Positions 49,247 to 58,811 of a DNA stretch of 64,000 nt are shown here, in pieces (position 1 is the stretch's first letter; every line of letters begins with the position of its first letter). Both the position numbers and the translations under genes were made by a program. The stretch spans positions 124,001 through 188,000 of the forward strand of contig CAVXFK010000011.1 of NCBI GenBank assembly GCA_963761005.1, in the 5' to 3' direction. Source of the DNA: DASWJZ01 sp963761005 (lineage in GTDB: Bacteria; Pseudomonadota; Alphaproteobacteria; Rhizobiales; Afifellaceae). The notes beneath the pieces were generated by a model. That model had not been told where the DNA came from. It saw nothing but the letters and a program-made list of their open reading frames with translations, and searched no databases.

Positions 49247-50769
49247 GCCGCGTCGCCGGCCGAAAAGTTCTCTCGGTCGCCTCCGAGGTCTTTCCCCTCG
49301 TCAAGACCGGCGGCCTCGCCGACGTCGCCGGCGCGCTGCCTTCGGCGCTCGCGCGCCATGGCGTCGAGATGCGCACGCTGGTACCCGGCTATCCGAGCGT
49401 CCTTGAGAAGCTCGACCGGCACGACGCAGTGCATCGCTTCCCTGCTCTCTTCGGTGGACCGGCGACGCTTCTCTCCGCGACTGCCGCCGGGCTCGACCTT
49501 CTGGTGATCGAGGCGCCGCATCTTTATGCGCGGCCCGGCAACCCTTACGTCGACCGGCACGGCCGCGACTGGCCGGACAACGCCCAGCGCTTCGCCGCCC
49601 TTTCGCTCGTTGCGGCCGAGATCGGCATGGGTCTCCTGAAATCCTATCGTCCGCAGATCATCCACTGCCACGACTGGCAGGCGGCGCTAGCACCGGCCTA
49701 TCTCCATTATCGTGCGAAAAGGCTTCCGCGTGCGACACCGCCCGGCACCGTCGTCACCGTGCACAATCTTGCCTTCCAGGGGCATTTTCCCGCTGCGCTC
49801 CTGCACACCCTCATGCTTCCGCCCGAGGCGCTCTCGATCGACGGGGTCGAATATTACGGCGGCATCGGCTTCTTGAAGGCCGGGCTGCAATTCGCCGACC
49901 GCATCACCACCGTCTCGCCGACCTACGCCGCCGAGATCCGCACGCCGGAAGGCGGAATGGGGCTCGATGGTCTGCTTCGCGTTCGCTCCGGCGTCGTCTC
50001 CGGAATCGTGAACGGCCTCGACGATGCGGTATGGAATCCGAGGAACGATCCGCACCTCGCCGCAACGTTCACGGCCGCGCGCCTGGGTCGCCGCCAAGAG
50101 AATAAGCGTGCGCTGAAAGAACGGTTCGGCATCGCAACGGCGCCCGAGGCACCACTCTTCGCCGTGGTGACCCGGCTTTCGGAACAGAAGGGCCTCGACC
50201 TTCTCCTCGCCGCCCTGCCGCGGCTCTTGTCGCTCGGCGCGGACCTCACGCTCGTCGGCGCGGGCGACACGGCGCTCGAGCACGCCTTCCGCGCCGCCGC
50301 GCACCGTTCGCACGGCCGCGTCGGCGTCTTCTTCGGCTATGACGAAAAGCTCGCGCATCTCATCCAGGGCGGCAGCGACGCGCTTCTCGTGCCGTCGCGC
50401 TTCGAGCCCTGCGGGCTGACGCAGCTCGCCGCCATGCGCTACGGCTCGCTGCCGGTCGTGGCGCGCGTCGGTGGGCTGAACGATACGGTGATCGACGCCA
50501 ACGAGGCGGCGCTTTCTGCCGGTGTTGCGACCGGCATCCAGTTTTCGCCGGTGACGCGCGAGGGGCTGGAGCAGGCGCTCGCCCGCACCGTCGCGCTTTG
50601 GGGAAGCCGGAAGGTCTGGCGCACGATCCAGAAGAACGGCATGGCGCTGGAGGTCGGGTGGGACCGCGCGGCGGCCGAATACGCGGCGCTCTATCGCGCC
50701 GTCACCAAGACTGCGGCAGGCCGAATAGGTGCAGCGGTTGCCACTTCGCACGCGGCCATGCGTTCCTAA
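49204..50769 (+). CDS. glgA: Glycogen synthase (ADP-glucose)
   Basis: GT5 glycosyltransferase, 521 residues if the ATG at 49204 is used, which overlaps glgC by 43 bases. A TTG at 49243 (LSRVAGRKVLSVASEVFPLV) gives the more typical length. Motifs: KTGGLADVAGALPSAL, HCHDWQAALAP, ITTVSPTYAAEI, and the C-terminal PSRFEPCGLTQLAAMRYG. Extends alpha-1,4-glucan chains. No branching or phosphorylase gene follows. Confidence 0.94.
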   Translation: MPDHPKHDRPARQLSRVAGRKVLSVASEVFPLVKTGGLADVAGALPSALARHGVEMRTLVPGYPSVLEKLDRHDAVHRFPALFGGPATLLSATAAGLDLLVIEAPHLYARPGNPYVDRHGRDWPDNAQRFAALSLVAAEIGMGLLKSYRPQIIHCHDWQAALAPAYLHYRAKRLPRATPPGTVVTVHNLAFQGHFPAALLHTLMLPPEALSIDGVEYYGGIGFLKAGLQFADRITTVSPTYAAEIRTPEGGMGLDGLLRVRSGVVSGIVNGLDDAVWNPRNDPHLAATFTAARLGRRQENKRALKERFGIATAPEAPLFAVVTRLSEQKGLDLLLAALPRLLSLGADLTLVGAGDTALEHAFRAAAHRSHGRVGVFFGYDEKLAHLIQGGSDALLVPSRFEPCGLTQLAAMRYGSLPVVARVGGLNDTVIDANEAALSAGVATGIQFSPVTREGLEQALARTVALWGSRKVWRTIQKNGMALEVGWDRAAAEYAALYRAVTKTAAGRIGAAVATSHAAMRS

Positions 50770-50904
50770 CCGACCGGCTCAGTCTCGGATCCCAGGCAAT
50801 GCTCGCAGCGACCGCAGTTCGCGATCGGGGCAAGAACGACCGTCTTCAGTGCGGCTCAGACGTTGCCCAGTGCGCCTGCAATTTAGCTGAGTTGCTGAAA
50901 GATA

Positions 50905-50979
50905 TGGTGGGCGGTACTGGGATTGAACCAGTGACCCCACGCGTGTGAAGCGTGTGCTCTCCCGCTGAGCTAACCGCCC
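50905..50979 (-). tRNA. tRNA-Val (anticodon CAC)
   Basis: 75 bases including an encoded CCA. Acceptor GGGCGGT pairs with ACCGCCC; D-stem GCTC/GAGC; anticodon stem CACGC/GCGTG with loop TTCACAC, so the anticodon is CAC (valine, GTG codons); T-stem ACTGG/CCAGT with loop TTCAATC. All stems are fully paired. It lies between glgA and gph. Confidence 0.96.
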
Positions 50980-51037
50980 GGGCCGGCCACGACCGGCGAG
51001 CCGAGGAACCGGTCTATAGGTGCGGCGATTCCCGAAA

Positions 51038-51760
51038 TCAAGGCGCGGCGGAGGCGGGGGAGGGCGCCGGTCGCGCTGCGCCGGAGTGGCTATCCAGAAG
51101 CAACGCCGTCTCCGCCGGGATGATCGCATCGAAGCTTTCGACGAGCGCGTCGGGGCGGAGCGCCGCCATCGGGACCGGCGTGTAGCCGAACGTCACGCCG
51201 ATGAAGGGAACGTCGGCCGCGCGTGCCGTGTCGAGGTCGGTCCTTGAATCCCCGACCATCACGGATTGCTCCCGCGCGCCCGAGGCCGCAGCGATCGTGT
51301 CGAGGAGATGCGCCGGGTGGGGCTTCTTGTAAGGAAAGCTGTCGCCGCCTTTGATCGCGGCGAAGCGCTCCGCGATGCCGAGCCGCTCAAGCAGAAGCTC
51401 CGACATCCTGATCGGCTTGTTCGTGCAGACCGCGAAAGCCCACCCGGATTTCGCGAAGCGGTCGAGAAGCGCGATGGCTCCCGGGAAGAGCCGCGTCTTG
51501 ACGCAGATGTTCGCCGCGTAATGCCCGAGGAAGTCGGCGTAGAGCTGATCGAGCTTCGCCGCGTCGACGCGGATGCCCTGGCGGATAAGCGCGTATTCGA
51601 TCAGCGAGCGCGCGCCGTGTCCGATGCCTTCACGGAAGTCGGCGTCGATATCCCCGCGGAATCCGTGCCGCGGCAAGACCTCGTCGAGCGTCGCCAGGAG
51701 ATCGGGTGCCGTGTCGGCGAGCGTGCCGTCGAGATCGAAGACGAGAAGGGGTTTTGGCAT
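51038..51760 (-). CDS. gph: Phosphoglycolate phosphatase (HAD family)
   Basis: 240 residues from the ATG at 51760, placed right before LLVFDLDGTLADTAPD, the HAD motif I. Motif II is AVCTNKP, motif III the lysine before PHPAHL, and motif IV MVGDSRTDLDTARAADVPFI. Removes phosphate from 2-phosphoglycolate formed in DNA repair. Its start faces rpiA with 112 bases between them. Confidence 0.9.
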   Translation of the reverse strand: MPKPLLVFDLDGTLADTAPDLLATLDEVLPRHGFRGDIDADFREGIGHGARSLIEYALIRQGIRVDAAKLDQLYADFLGHYAANICVKTRLFPGAIALLDRFAKSGWAFAVCTNKPIRMSELLLERLGIAERFAAIKGGDSFPYKKPHPAHLLDTIAAASGAREQSVMVGDSRTDLDTARAADVPFIGVTFGYTPVPMAALRPDALVESFDAIIPAETALLLDSHSGAARPAPSPASAAP

Positions 51761-51872
51761 TAGCGGGCGACTATCGTGCCCGTTCCGCTTTGGCAAGGCG
51801 GGCCTCGCCCCTTGGTCGCCGCCGGGGCGCCGTGCTAGACGCGCTGGCGTCGTAATATCCCTGCGGATCAGA

Positions 51873-52562
51873 ATGCCTGACGATCTGAAGCGCCGGGCCG
51901 CGGAGGCCGCGCTCGCTTATGTTGAAGACGGAATGCGGCTCGGCCTGGGCAGCGGGTCGACCTCCGCCCACTTCGTCGCGCTGCTTGGCGAGCGCGTCGC
52001 CGCCGGGCTGACCGTGGTCGGCGTCGCGACGTCCGAGGCGGCTGCGTCGATCGCCAGGAAAGCGGGCGTGCCGCTTGCCACGCTCGACGAGGAGCCGGAG
52101 CTCGACCTCGACGTTGACGGGGCCGACGAGATCGGCCCCGGGCTCGCCCTGATCAAGGGTGGGGGCGGGGCGCTTTTGCGCGAGAAGATCGTCGCCGGCG
52201 CCGCGACTTGCATGATCGTGATCGCCGACGCCAGCAAGGAGGTCGAAGTCCTCGGCGCCTTCCCCTTGCCGATCGAGGTCGTCGAGTTCGGCCTCGTGGC
52301 GACGTCGCGAGCAATTGAGCGCGCCGCCGCCGAGCTCGGTCTGAGCGTCGCAATCAACCTGCGAAGAAACCACGGTAACCCCTTCGTTACGGAGAGCGGA
52401 AACCGCATACTCGACGCATCATTTGGCCGCATTCCCGACCCAGAAGCGCTCGCGGAGAAGCTCTCAGCCCTTCCAGGCGTGATGGAGCACGGGCTCTTCC
52501 TGGGCTATGCCGACCTTGCCCTCGTGGCTTCGCCGGAGGGGGTCGCCGAGCTTCGAGCGTAA
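51873..52562 (+). CDS. rpiA: Ribose-5-phosphate isomerase A
   Basis: 229 residues from the ATG at 51873; a longer in-frame reading crosses the gph start region and is rejected. Motifs GLGSGSTSAHFV, LDVDGADEIGPGLALIKGGG with the active acids, and ALLREKIVA are clear. Interconverts ribose 5-phosphate and ribulose 5-phosphate. The next gene follows after 56 bases. Confidence 0.94.
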   Translation: MPDDLKRRAAEAALAYVEDGMRLGLGSGSTSAHFVALLGERVAAGLTVVGVATSEAAASIARKAGVPLATLDEEPELDLDVDGADEIGPGLALIKGGGGALLREKIVAGAATCMIVIADASKEVEVLGAFPLPIEVVEFGLVATSRAIERAAAELGLSVAINLRRNHGNPFVTESGNRILDASFGRIPDPEALAEKLSALPGVMEHGLFLGYADLALVASPEGVAELRA

Positions 52563-52618
52563 GATCCAATCGACCCAATGAGTGAGACGGCGCCCGCGCC
52601 GTCGGACGGAGGTTCAAG

Positions 52619-53233
52619 ATGAGACGTTTGCTCGCCGCTTCTTTCGTCATGCTGGCGGCTTTGCTCTGCGCTGCTCCGGGCTTTGCCCAGGATGCGACGG
52701 CGCCTGCGGCAGGCGGGGACAATGCCCTGCAAGACATCATGACGATGAAGTTCTCGGACAAGTCGTTGGCGCTCGCGCAGAAGCTTGTCGAGCTGACGCG
52801 GATCAACCGCACATTCGACGAGCTCCTTCCCAATATCGCCGACAAGGCGAAGAACCAGTTCATCCGTGCCAATCCGCAGATGCAGCTCGGCATCATCAGC
52901 GTCGTCGACAAGGTCGCCGTGCAACTGGTCAGCCGCCGGCCGGAGCTCGACAACTATCTCGCGCGCGTGTGGGCATCGGGATTCACCGACGCCGAGATGC
53001 AGGACCTGATCGATTTCTACTCGACCGACACCGGCAAGAAATACGCGAACATCTTGCCGAAGGTGCTGGCAGTGCAGACCGCCGCTGCGGACGCGTGGGC
53101 GAAATCCGTTGCGGCCGAGCTTAACCAGAAGGTGAAGGCGCAGCTTGAATTGGCGATGGCGGCCGAGCAGCAGGCAATCCAGAACGACGTAGCCGGACCG
53201 GCGCAGACGCCCGCACCCGCACCGCAGCAATAG
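52619..53233 (+). CDS. Secreted DUF2059 protein
   Basis: 204 residues. Signal peptide of about 23 residues ending PGFAQD. The DUF2059 domain follows with FTDAEMQDLIDFYSTDTGKK, then a Gln/Ala/Pro-rich tail. Periplasmic, function unknown. It is seven bases from gor on the same strand and after rpiA, a common order in Rhizobiales, so probably one transcript. Confidence 0.87.
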   Translation: MRRLLAASFVMLAALLCAAPGFAQDATAPAAGGDNALQDIMTMKFSDKSLALAQKLVELTRINRTFDELLPNIADKAKNQFIRANPQMQLGIISVVDKVAVQLVSRRPELDNYLARVWASGFTDAEMQDLIDFYSTDTGKKYANILPKVLAVQTAAADAWAKSVAAELNQKVKAQLELAMAAEQQAIQNDVAGPAQTPAPAPQQ

Positions 53234-53240
53234 CGCTTTC

Positions 53241-54632
53241 GTGGCCTACGACTACGACCTCTTCGTCATCGGCGCCGGCTCCGGCGGCGTCCGTGCCGCG
53301 CGCCGCGCGGCGGAGGCGGGCGCGCGCGTCGCCATCGCCGAGGCCGACCGCGTCGGCGGCACCTGCGTCATCCGCGGCTGCGTTCCGAAGAAGCTCCTCG
53401 TCTATGCCTCTCAGTTCCGCGAGGAATTCGAGGACAGCGCCGCCTATGGCTGGCACGTCGGGCCGGCCACATTCGACTGGCCGACGCTGATTGCCAACAA
53501 GGACAAGGAGATCGCGCGGCTGGAGACCGTCTACCGGGCCAATCTCTCCAAGGCCGGCGTGGAACTGATCGAGTTGCGCGCGGTCCTTGCCGGCGAGCAC
53601 CGGATCACGATCGAGCGCGGCGGCAAGACCGTGACCGCCGAGCAAATCTTGATTGCCACCGGCGCGCGGCCCAATCCGCACGCCGCGCTCAACGGCCACG
53701 AGCTCTGCATCACCTCGAACGAAGCGTTTCATCTGAAGCAGCTGCCGCAAAAGATCCTGATCGGCGGCGGCGGCTATATTGCCGTTGAGTTCGCCGGCAT
53801 CTTACATGGTCTCGGCGTCGACACGACGATCGTCTATCGCGGCCGTGAGGTGCTTTCGCGTTTCGACATGGACCTGCGCCGTCTGTTTCACGCGGAGGCC
53901 ACCAACAAGGGTCTGCGCGTCCTCTGCGGTGAAGTGTTCGAGAAGGTTGAGAAGCGCGCCGACGGCCGTCTTCTTGCGCACCTTTCGGGCGGCGGCGTCG
54001 AGGAGACGGACGCGATCATGCTTGCGGTGGGCCGGATGCCGAACGTGGACGGGCTCGGGCTTGAGGCTGTAGGCATCAGCTTGAACAAGAAGGGCGCGAT
54101 CGAGGTCGACGCCTACTCGAAGACGAGTGCCGACCATATCTGGGCGATCGGCGACGTGACCGACCGTATTCAGCTCACTCCGGTCGCGATCCACGAGGCC
54201 GAGTGCTTCGTTGCGACCGTCTTCCGCAACCGCCCGACCAAGCCCGACTATGACAAGGTCGCAACGGCGGTCTTCTCGCAGCCGGAAATCGGCACAGTTG
54301 GTCTGACCGAGGATTCGGCGCGCGAGCGCTGCAAGAATCTCGACATCTACAAGACCGCCTTCCGGCCGCTTAAGGGCACACTCACCGGCCGCTCGGACCG
54401 CATGCTCTTGAAGCTCGTGGTCGACGCCGACACGGAGGTCGTGCTCGGCGCGCATGTGCTCGGGCCCGGCGCCGGCGAGATGGCGCAGCTTCTCGCGATT
54501 CCGGTGAAGATGCGGGCGACGAAGGCCGACTTCGACGCAACGATGGCGGTGCACCCGACCGCGTCGGAGGAGTTTGTCACCTTCTCCGCACCGGCCGAGC
54601 GGATCAGGAACGGCGTGACGCTCGCCGCCTAA
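53241..54632 (+). CDS. gor: Glutathione-disulfide reductase
   Basis: 463 residues from a GTG start at 53241. FAD-binding FVIGAGSGGVRAARRAAEAG, the redox-active disulfide GGTCVIRGCVPKK, NAD(P) site IGGGGYIAVEFAGIL, and the C-terminal His-Glu pair in HPTASEEFVT. Reduces oxidised glutathione with NADPH. Its end overlaps the convergent ligase gene by 4 bp. Together they form a possible glutathione-related pair. Confidence 0.94.
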   Translation: MAYDYDLFVIGAGSGGVRAARRAAEAGARVAIAEADRVGGTCVIRGCVPKKLLVYASQFREEFEDSAAYGWHVGPATFDWPTLIANKDKEIARLETVYRANLSKAGVELIELRAVLAGEHRITIERGGKTVTAEQILIATGARPNPHAALNGHELCITSNEAFHLKQLPQKILIGGGGYIAVEFAGILHGLGVDTTIVYRGREVLSRFDMDLRRLFHAEATNKGLRVLCGEVFEKVEKRADGRLLAHLSGGGVEETDAIMLAVGRMPNVDGLGLEAVGISLNKKGAIEVDAYSKTSADHIWAIGDVTDRIQLTPVAIHEAECFVATVFRNRPTKPDYDKVATAVFSQPEIGTVGLTEDSARERCKNLDIYKTAFRPLKGTLTGRSDRMLLKLVVDADTEVVLGAHVLGPGAGEMAQLLAIPVKMRATKADFDATMAVHPTASEEFVTFSAPAERIRNGVTLAA

Positions 54633-55774
54633 CAGCCCTCGAGCGTTTCCACCATGAGATGGTCGACGACGGCCTTGAGCGCTTCTTCCTTGCTTTCCCC
54701 GTTTGCGAGCGCGCCTTCATAAACGGAAAGCTGACGGTCGGCGCCGGTTCCCGCGGCAACGATGTCGCGCAGATGCTCGACCTCGGCCCCGCAGCCGAGC
54801 TTGTCCGCTTCCTCCTTGACCAGCGCGATCAGCTCCTCCGTCAGCTCGGCGAACGGAACGATTTCGCTCCGGCCGAAATCGATCATCGCGCCCTGCACGC
54901 CGTGCCGCTGCGCGAGCCAGCGGTTCTCGGCAATCAGCGCCGGCAGATACTGGCGCCAGCGCTGATTGCGACGCTTGAGCGAGATCAGCATCTCCACGGT
55001 CGACTGGAACGTGGCGGCAAGCGCGATCCCGTCTTCGAGCCTGGTGCAGATATCGGTGATGCGCATCTCAAGCGTTGGGAAGCGCGCCGAGGGGCGAAGG
55101 TCCCACCAGATCTTGGTGGCGTCCTCGATGCAGCCGAGCTGCACTAGAAGATCGACCATGCGGCGATATTCCGACGCGCTCGTAAAAGTCTGCGGCAGCC
55201 CGGCGCGCGGCAGCTCGATTGAGACGGAGGCGCGGTAGGATTTCAGCCCCGTGTTCCGCCCTTGCCAGAAGGGGGAGGAGACCGAAAGCGCCAGAAGGTG
55301 CGGCAGGAAATAGACGAGCTGCCCGTGCAGGTCGATTCTCAATTCCTCGTCGGGGACGCCGACATGCACGTGCATGCCGCTGATCAGGAGCCGCTCGGCG
55401 ACCGTGCGGAGATCCCTTTCGAGCTGGGTGTAGCGCTCCTTGGCGGTGGTGACCTGCGTGCTCCAGTCCGCGAACGGATGCGTCGAAGCCGCGATCAGGC
55501 CCAAGCCGTGTTGCTTCGCTTCCGCGGCGATGGTCCTGCGGTAGAGCGCGATCTGGCTGCGCGCCTGTGCAATCGTGTTGCAGACGGAGGTCCCGACCTC
55601 GATCTGGCAGCGGCGGAACTCGGGTGTCACGTGCTCGCCGAGAATCTCACGGCACACGCGCATGAGCGCTTCCGGCGGGTCTACCGCGAGGTCGCGCGTC
55701 GCAAGGTCAACGAGGAAATATTCCTCCTCGATCCCCAAAGTGTGTTCGGCGTCTGGTGTCACCGCCACAGGCAA
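54629..55774 (-). CDS. YbdK-type carboxylate-amine ligase (GCS2 family)
   Basis: 381 residues. Glutamate-cysteine ligase type 2 family: LGIEEEYFLVDLATRDLAV near the start, SGMHVHVGV at about 135 and RPSARFPTLEMRITDICT at about 230. YbdK members have weak gamma-glutamylcysteine synthetase activity. The gene converges on gor with stop codons overlapping. Confidence 0.88.
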   Translation of the reverse strand: MPVAVTPDAEHTLGIEEEYFLVDLATRDLAVDPPEALMRVCREILGEHVTPEFRRCQIEVGTSVCNTIAQARSQIALYRRTIAAEAKQHGLGLIAASTHPFADWSTQVTTAKERYTQLERDLRTVAERLLISGMHVHVGVPDEELRIDLHGQLVYFLPHLLALSVSSPFWQGRNTGLKSYRASVSIELPRAGLPQTFTSASEYRRMVDLLVQLGCIEDATKIWWDLRPSARFPTLEMRITDICTRLEDGIALAATFQSTVEMLISLKRRNQRWRQYLPALIAENRWLAQRHGVQGAMIDFGRSEIVPFAELTEELIALVKEEADKLGCGAEVEHLRDIVAAGTGADRQLSVYEGALANGESKEEALKAVVDHLMVETLEGC

Positions 55775-55829
55775 TCACGCCGCGCGAGGGAATGCCAGCG
55801 CCCGCATCGATCCGTGCGATTGGCGCCGG

Positions 55830-56624
55830 CTAGCGCGTTGCGCGAAGGTCACGCGGGTAGTCACGCGGCACGGAACGGAAGTGCCTTCGCACTGCAGCGA
55901 AGAGATCGCGGAGCGCCTCCTCGGGCGCGGCGACGGCGCCCGGAGCACGCGCTGCTTTGAGGAGCCGCGGAAGAAGCCGCGCGAACCGCTCGCGGTCGCC
56001 GAGCAGGCTCTTGACCGAACCGGTTACGCTTTCAAGCGGCGGCGCGAGATTGCCGATCCAAAGGTCGACGAGCTTCTGCGGCGGCATCGCAATGCGCGAT
56101 GCTGCAGCCTCGGCTCTCACATGGTCGAGAACCAGAGCGCGCGCCTCCTCGCCGAGCGCGCCTTCGCCCATCGCAATATGGAGAAGCGCGAATACGCCGT
56201 CGCGCGTCGCCTGTTGCAGCTTGATCAGCGCGGCAAGGTCGGTGCCCGGCTCAGGAGTCGCGAGATAGGGTGCGAGGAGTGCCATATGCTGATCGCTCGA
56301 GACGACCTTGCCGGAGTTGAGATCGATGATCGAGATGATCCGGTCGACGCGGAAGCTCATGACGCCGCCACGAAGATGGCAGAAGGCGTTGATGCAGGCG
56401 GGGCGGTGCGGATCGATGGCGAGGCAGCGGATCGTCCGCGTGCTCATCCAGCCGTGCGAGTCGCAGTATTCGATAGCAAAGGCGACGCCGCGGATCGTAT
56501 TGAGGAAGTGCTCGTCGACCGTCCGGTCGGGATCGTCGGTGAGGGGCGCGTCCTCGCGTACGCGAGGTGGTGGCCGCAGCGGAATCTCCCCGCGCGCCTC
56601 AAACCATTCGACCACTCCCCCCAT
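55830..56624 (-). CDS. WYL-like domain protein
   Basis: 264 residues. Residues 40-105 resemble a WYL domain: FAIEYCDSHGWMSTRTIRCL, then FCHLRGGVMSFRVDRIISII. Residues 140-210 are helical, possibly TerB-like. There is no N-terminal helix-turn-helix, which most WYL regulators have, so it may be a ligand-sensing protein without its own DNA contact. The start is uncertain. Confidence 0.6.
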   Translation of the reverse strand: MGGVVEWFEARGEIPLRPPPRVREDAPLTDDPDRTVDEHFLNTIRGVAFAIEYCDSHGWMSTRTIRCLAIDPHRPACINAFCHLRGGVMSFRVDRIISIIDLNSGKVVSSDQHMALLAPYLATPEPGTDLAALIKLQQATRDGVFALLHIAMGEGALGEEARALVLDHVRAEAAASRIAMPPQKLVDLWIGNLAPPLESVTGSVKSLLGDRERFARLLPRLLKAARAPGAVAAPEEALRDLFAAVRRHFRSVPRDYPRDLRATR

Positions 56625-56973
56625 GGAGCCCGCGCCCAGCGTAGTCAGGAATTACTTGTATTGCAGCATCGCGCGCCCCAACACTCAAGGGCAACGTGGA
56701 CACACCTACCGAAATAACTGTGCTTACGATCAATTTACGGCCGGCAGCCGCAAGTTTTGCCGCAAACAGCTTGCTAAACACAGGCTTAGAGCCAAGCGTT
56801 TGAGCGCTTTCTCCAGCGGCTCAAGAGTTGCTTGAAGCGATTTGCCGAACGGTCTGCGCTCCGCAGGCGATTTGCGCGCCCTTCCGCGTCGAATACGATG
56901 ACGGCTCGGCGACAGTGCGGTGCCGGGTTTTCCCCAGCCGCGGCGTAGGCGTGTGGACGGCCAAGGACGGGGA
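56625..56973. other. Divergent intergenic region
   Basis: 349 bases between the WYL-like gene and the MalK-like gene, more AT-rich than its surroundings near 56660-56800. It presumably holds both promoters. No convincing gene or RNA was seen; a 60-codon reading frame on the minus strand is discussed among the rejected items. Confidence 0.4.
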
Positions 56974-58074
56974 ATGGGTAGTCTGGCGATCCGCGGCTTG
57001 GCGAAGTCTTACGGCAAGGTGCCGGCGCTGAGCGGGGTCGAAATGAGTCTCCAGGAAGGCGAGCTCTGCGCCGTGGTCGGCCCGCCGCGCGCCGGAAAGA
57101 CGACGCTGCTTCGCACCATCGCCGGGCTGGAGACGGCCGACGCCGGAACGATCGAGATAGACGGCGAGGCCGTCGACGACTGGCGGCCGCGCAATCGGAA
57201 CGTGGCGATCGTGTTCCGGCACGACGCGGTCTTTCCAAGGATGTCGGTCACCAAGAACATCGCCTTCGGGCTCAGGAAGCGCCGCATGCCACGCGCGGAA
57301 ATCGAGCGTCGTGTGAAGCGTTTCGCAGACTTTGTCGGCGCCGGCGATCTCCTGAACTTGCGGGCGCTCCAGTTGCAGCCCGGTGAAAGCCAGCTGGTCG
57401 CGATCGGTCGTGCGCTGGTCCGCGATGCCGCATTGTGCCTGTTCGACGACCCGCTCGCCCCGCTCGACGCGCCGCTGCGCGAAGCGATCGGGAGCGAGCT
57501 CAAGCGGCTGCACGGCGAGTTTCCGGCGACCAAGCTGTTCGCCACGCGCGACCCGGTCGAGGCGATGACGCTCGGAGACCGCGTCGCGGTGATGCGCGCC
57601 GGCCGGATCGAGCAGGAGGGGACGCCGCTCGAGCTCTTCGAGCGGCCGGCGACGCATTTCGTGGCAGGCTTCCTCGGCTCCCCCCCGATGAACTTCCTGC
57701 GCGGCACGCTGATCCGCGCCGAGTCCGGCGACGTCGTGCGCCTCGACGGCAATGATCTCAGCGTGCCGCTCCCACCTGGCCGGCTGCCGAGGGAAGTCCT
57801 GAACGGGCTCACCGTGATCCTCGGGCTACGGCCGGAGCACATGGGGCGCGCAGTGCGCACTTCGCCGGCGGACGGATGTCTCCGCCACGACGCGGAGATC
57901 GAGTTGCTGAGACCGGTCGGCGCGCGCGTCTATGCCACCTTTCGGCTGGTCGGCATCCCGCTTGTCGCCGAGCTGCACGCGCACGATGTGAGCCGGCTCG
58001 GCGAGCGCGTCCCGATCGACATCAACATGAAGCGCGCCGCGGTCTTCGACGCGACGACGGAGAAGGCGCTCTAA
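56974..58074 (+). CDS. MalK/UgpC-like ABC ATPase with altered catalytic motifs
   Basis: 366 residues from the ATG at 56974, with GGACGGGG just before. The fold is that of a sugar-type ABC ATPase with a C-terminal TOBE domain (ILGLRPEHM). The catalytic residues deviate: Walker A is GPPRAGKTT (usually GPSGCGKST), the Q-loop reads VFRHD (usually VFQ), the signature is QPGES in place of SGGQ, Walker B ends FDDPL (Glu to Asp) and the switch histidine region is TRDPVEAM (usually THDQ). No permease or binding protein is adjacent. It may bind ATP but hydrolyse it poorly, and could serve a regulatory role. Confidence 0.82.
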   Translation: MGSLAIRGLAKSYGKVPALSGVEMSLQEGELCAVVGPPRAGKTTLLRTIAGLETADAGTIEIDGEAVDDWRPRNRNVAIVFRHDAVFPRMSVTKNIAFGLRKRRMPRAEIERRVKRFADFVGAGDLLNLRALQLQPGESQLVAIGRALVRDAALCLFDDPLAPLDAPLREAIGSELKRLHGEFPATKLFATRDPVEAMTLGDRVAVMRAGRIEQEGTPLELFERPATHFVAGFLGSPPMNFLRGTLIRAESGDVVRLDGNDLSVPLPPGRLPREVLNGLTVILGLRPEHMGRAVRTSPADGCLRHDAEIELLRPVGARVYATFRLVGIPLVAELHAHDVSRLGERVPIDINMKRAAVFDATTEKAL

Positions 58075-58811
58075 TAAACCGCGCGGCCGCCGGAGGCGTC
58101 GAAGACGGCGCCGGTCGTGAACGAGCATTCCTCGCTGGCGATGAAGAGCACGACGGATGCGATCTCCTCCACTGTGCCGAGGCGCCCCATCGGGATTTTC
58201 GACAGCATGAAGTCGATGTGCTCCTGAGTGATCTGGTCGAAGATTGGCGTGCGCACGGCGGCGGGCGTGACGGCGTTGACGGTGATCTTGGTCTTCGCGA
58301 GCTCCTTGCCGAGCGACTTGGTGAGCCCGATTACCGCGGCCTTCGAGGCGCTGTAGGCGGAGGCGTTCGGATTGCCTTCCTTGCCGGCGATCGAAGCGAT
58401 GTTGACGATGCGACCGTAGTTCTTCTCGCGCATGAACGGCACGACGGCGCGGTTGCAGTAGAAAAGTGCGTGGATGTTGATGTCGAACACCCTCCGCCAT
58501 TCGTCGAGCGGATAGTCCCAGGTCGTGGCGTTCAACCCGGCGACCCCGGCGCTGCACACGAGGACATCGATGCCGCCGAGCGCCTCGACGGTTTTCTTGG
58601 CGGCGGCGTCGACCGCCGCGGCGTCGGTCAGGTCAAGGGCAATCGAGCCGTAGGCGCTTGCTTCCATCCCTTCCGGCAGCCCGGCCCGGTCCCATACGAA
58701 AACGGCAGCGCCTTCGGCCTTGAGCCGCTCGGCGATCGCGCGCCCGATTCCCGACGCGCCGCCGGTGACGACGGCCTTCTGCCCCTGAAAACGATTTGCT
58801 GCTTTTGCCAT
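58071..58811 (-). CDS. Short-chain dehydrogenase/reductase
   Basis: 246 residues from the ATG at 58811. NAD(P)-binding AVVTGGASGIGRAIAERLK, VLVCSAGVAG, and the catalytic Ser-Tyr-Lys in NIASIAGKEGNPNASAYSASKAA. FabG-like classical SDR; the substrate is unknown, perhaps a sugar or hydroxyacid. The stop codon overlaps the convergent MalK-like gene by 4 bp. Confidence 0.88.
   Translation of the reverse strand: MAKAANRFQGQKAVVTGGASGIGRAIAERLKAEGAAVFVWDRAGLPEGMEASAYGSIALDLTDAAAVDAAAKKTVEALGGIDVLVCSAGVAGLNATTWDYPLDEWRRVFDINIHALFYCNRAVVPFMREKNYGRIVNIASIAGKEGNPNASAYSASKAAVIGLTKSLGKELAKTKITVNAVTPAAVRTPIFDQITQEHIDFMLSKIPMGRLGTVEEIASVVLFIASEECSFTTGAVFDASGGRAVY

Noticed and set aside
56599..56781. 60-codon minus-strand frame with a signal-peptide-like start
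   Set aside because: It overlaps the start of the WYL-like gene, has no recognisable mature domain and no good ribosome binding site.
56828..57031. 67-codon plus-strand frame before the MalK-like gene
   Set aside because: Overlaps the MalK-like coding start in another frame and shows no family pattern.
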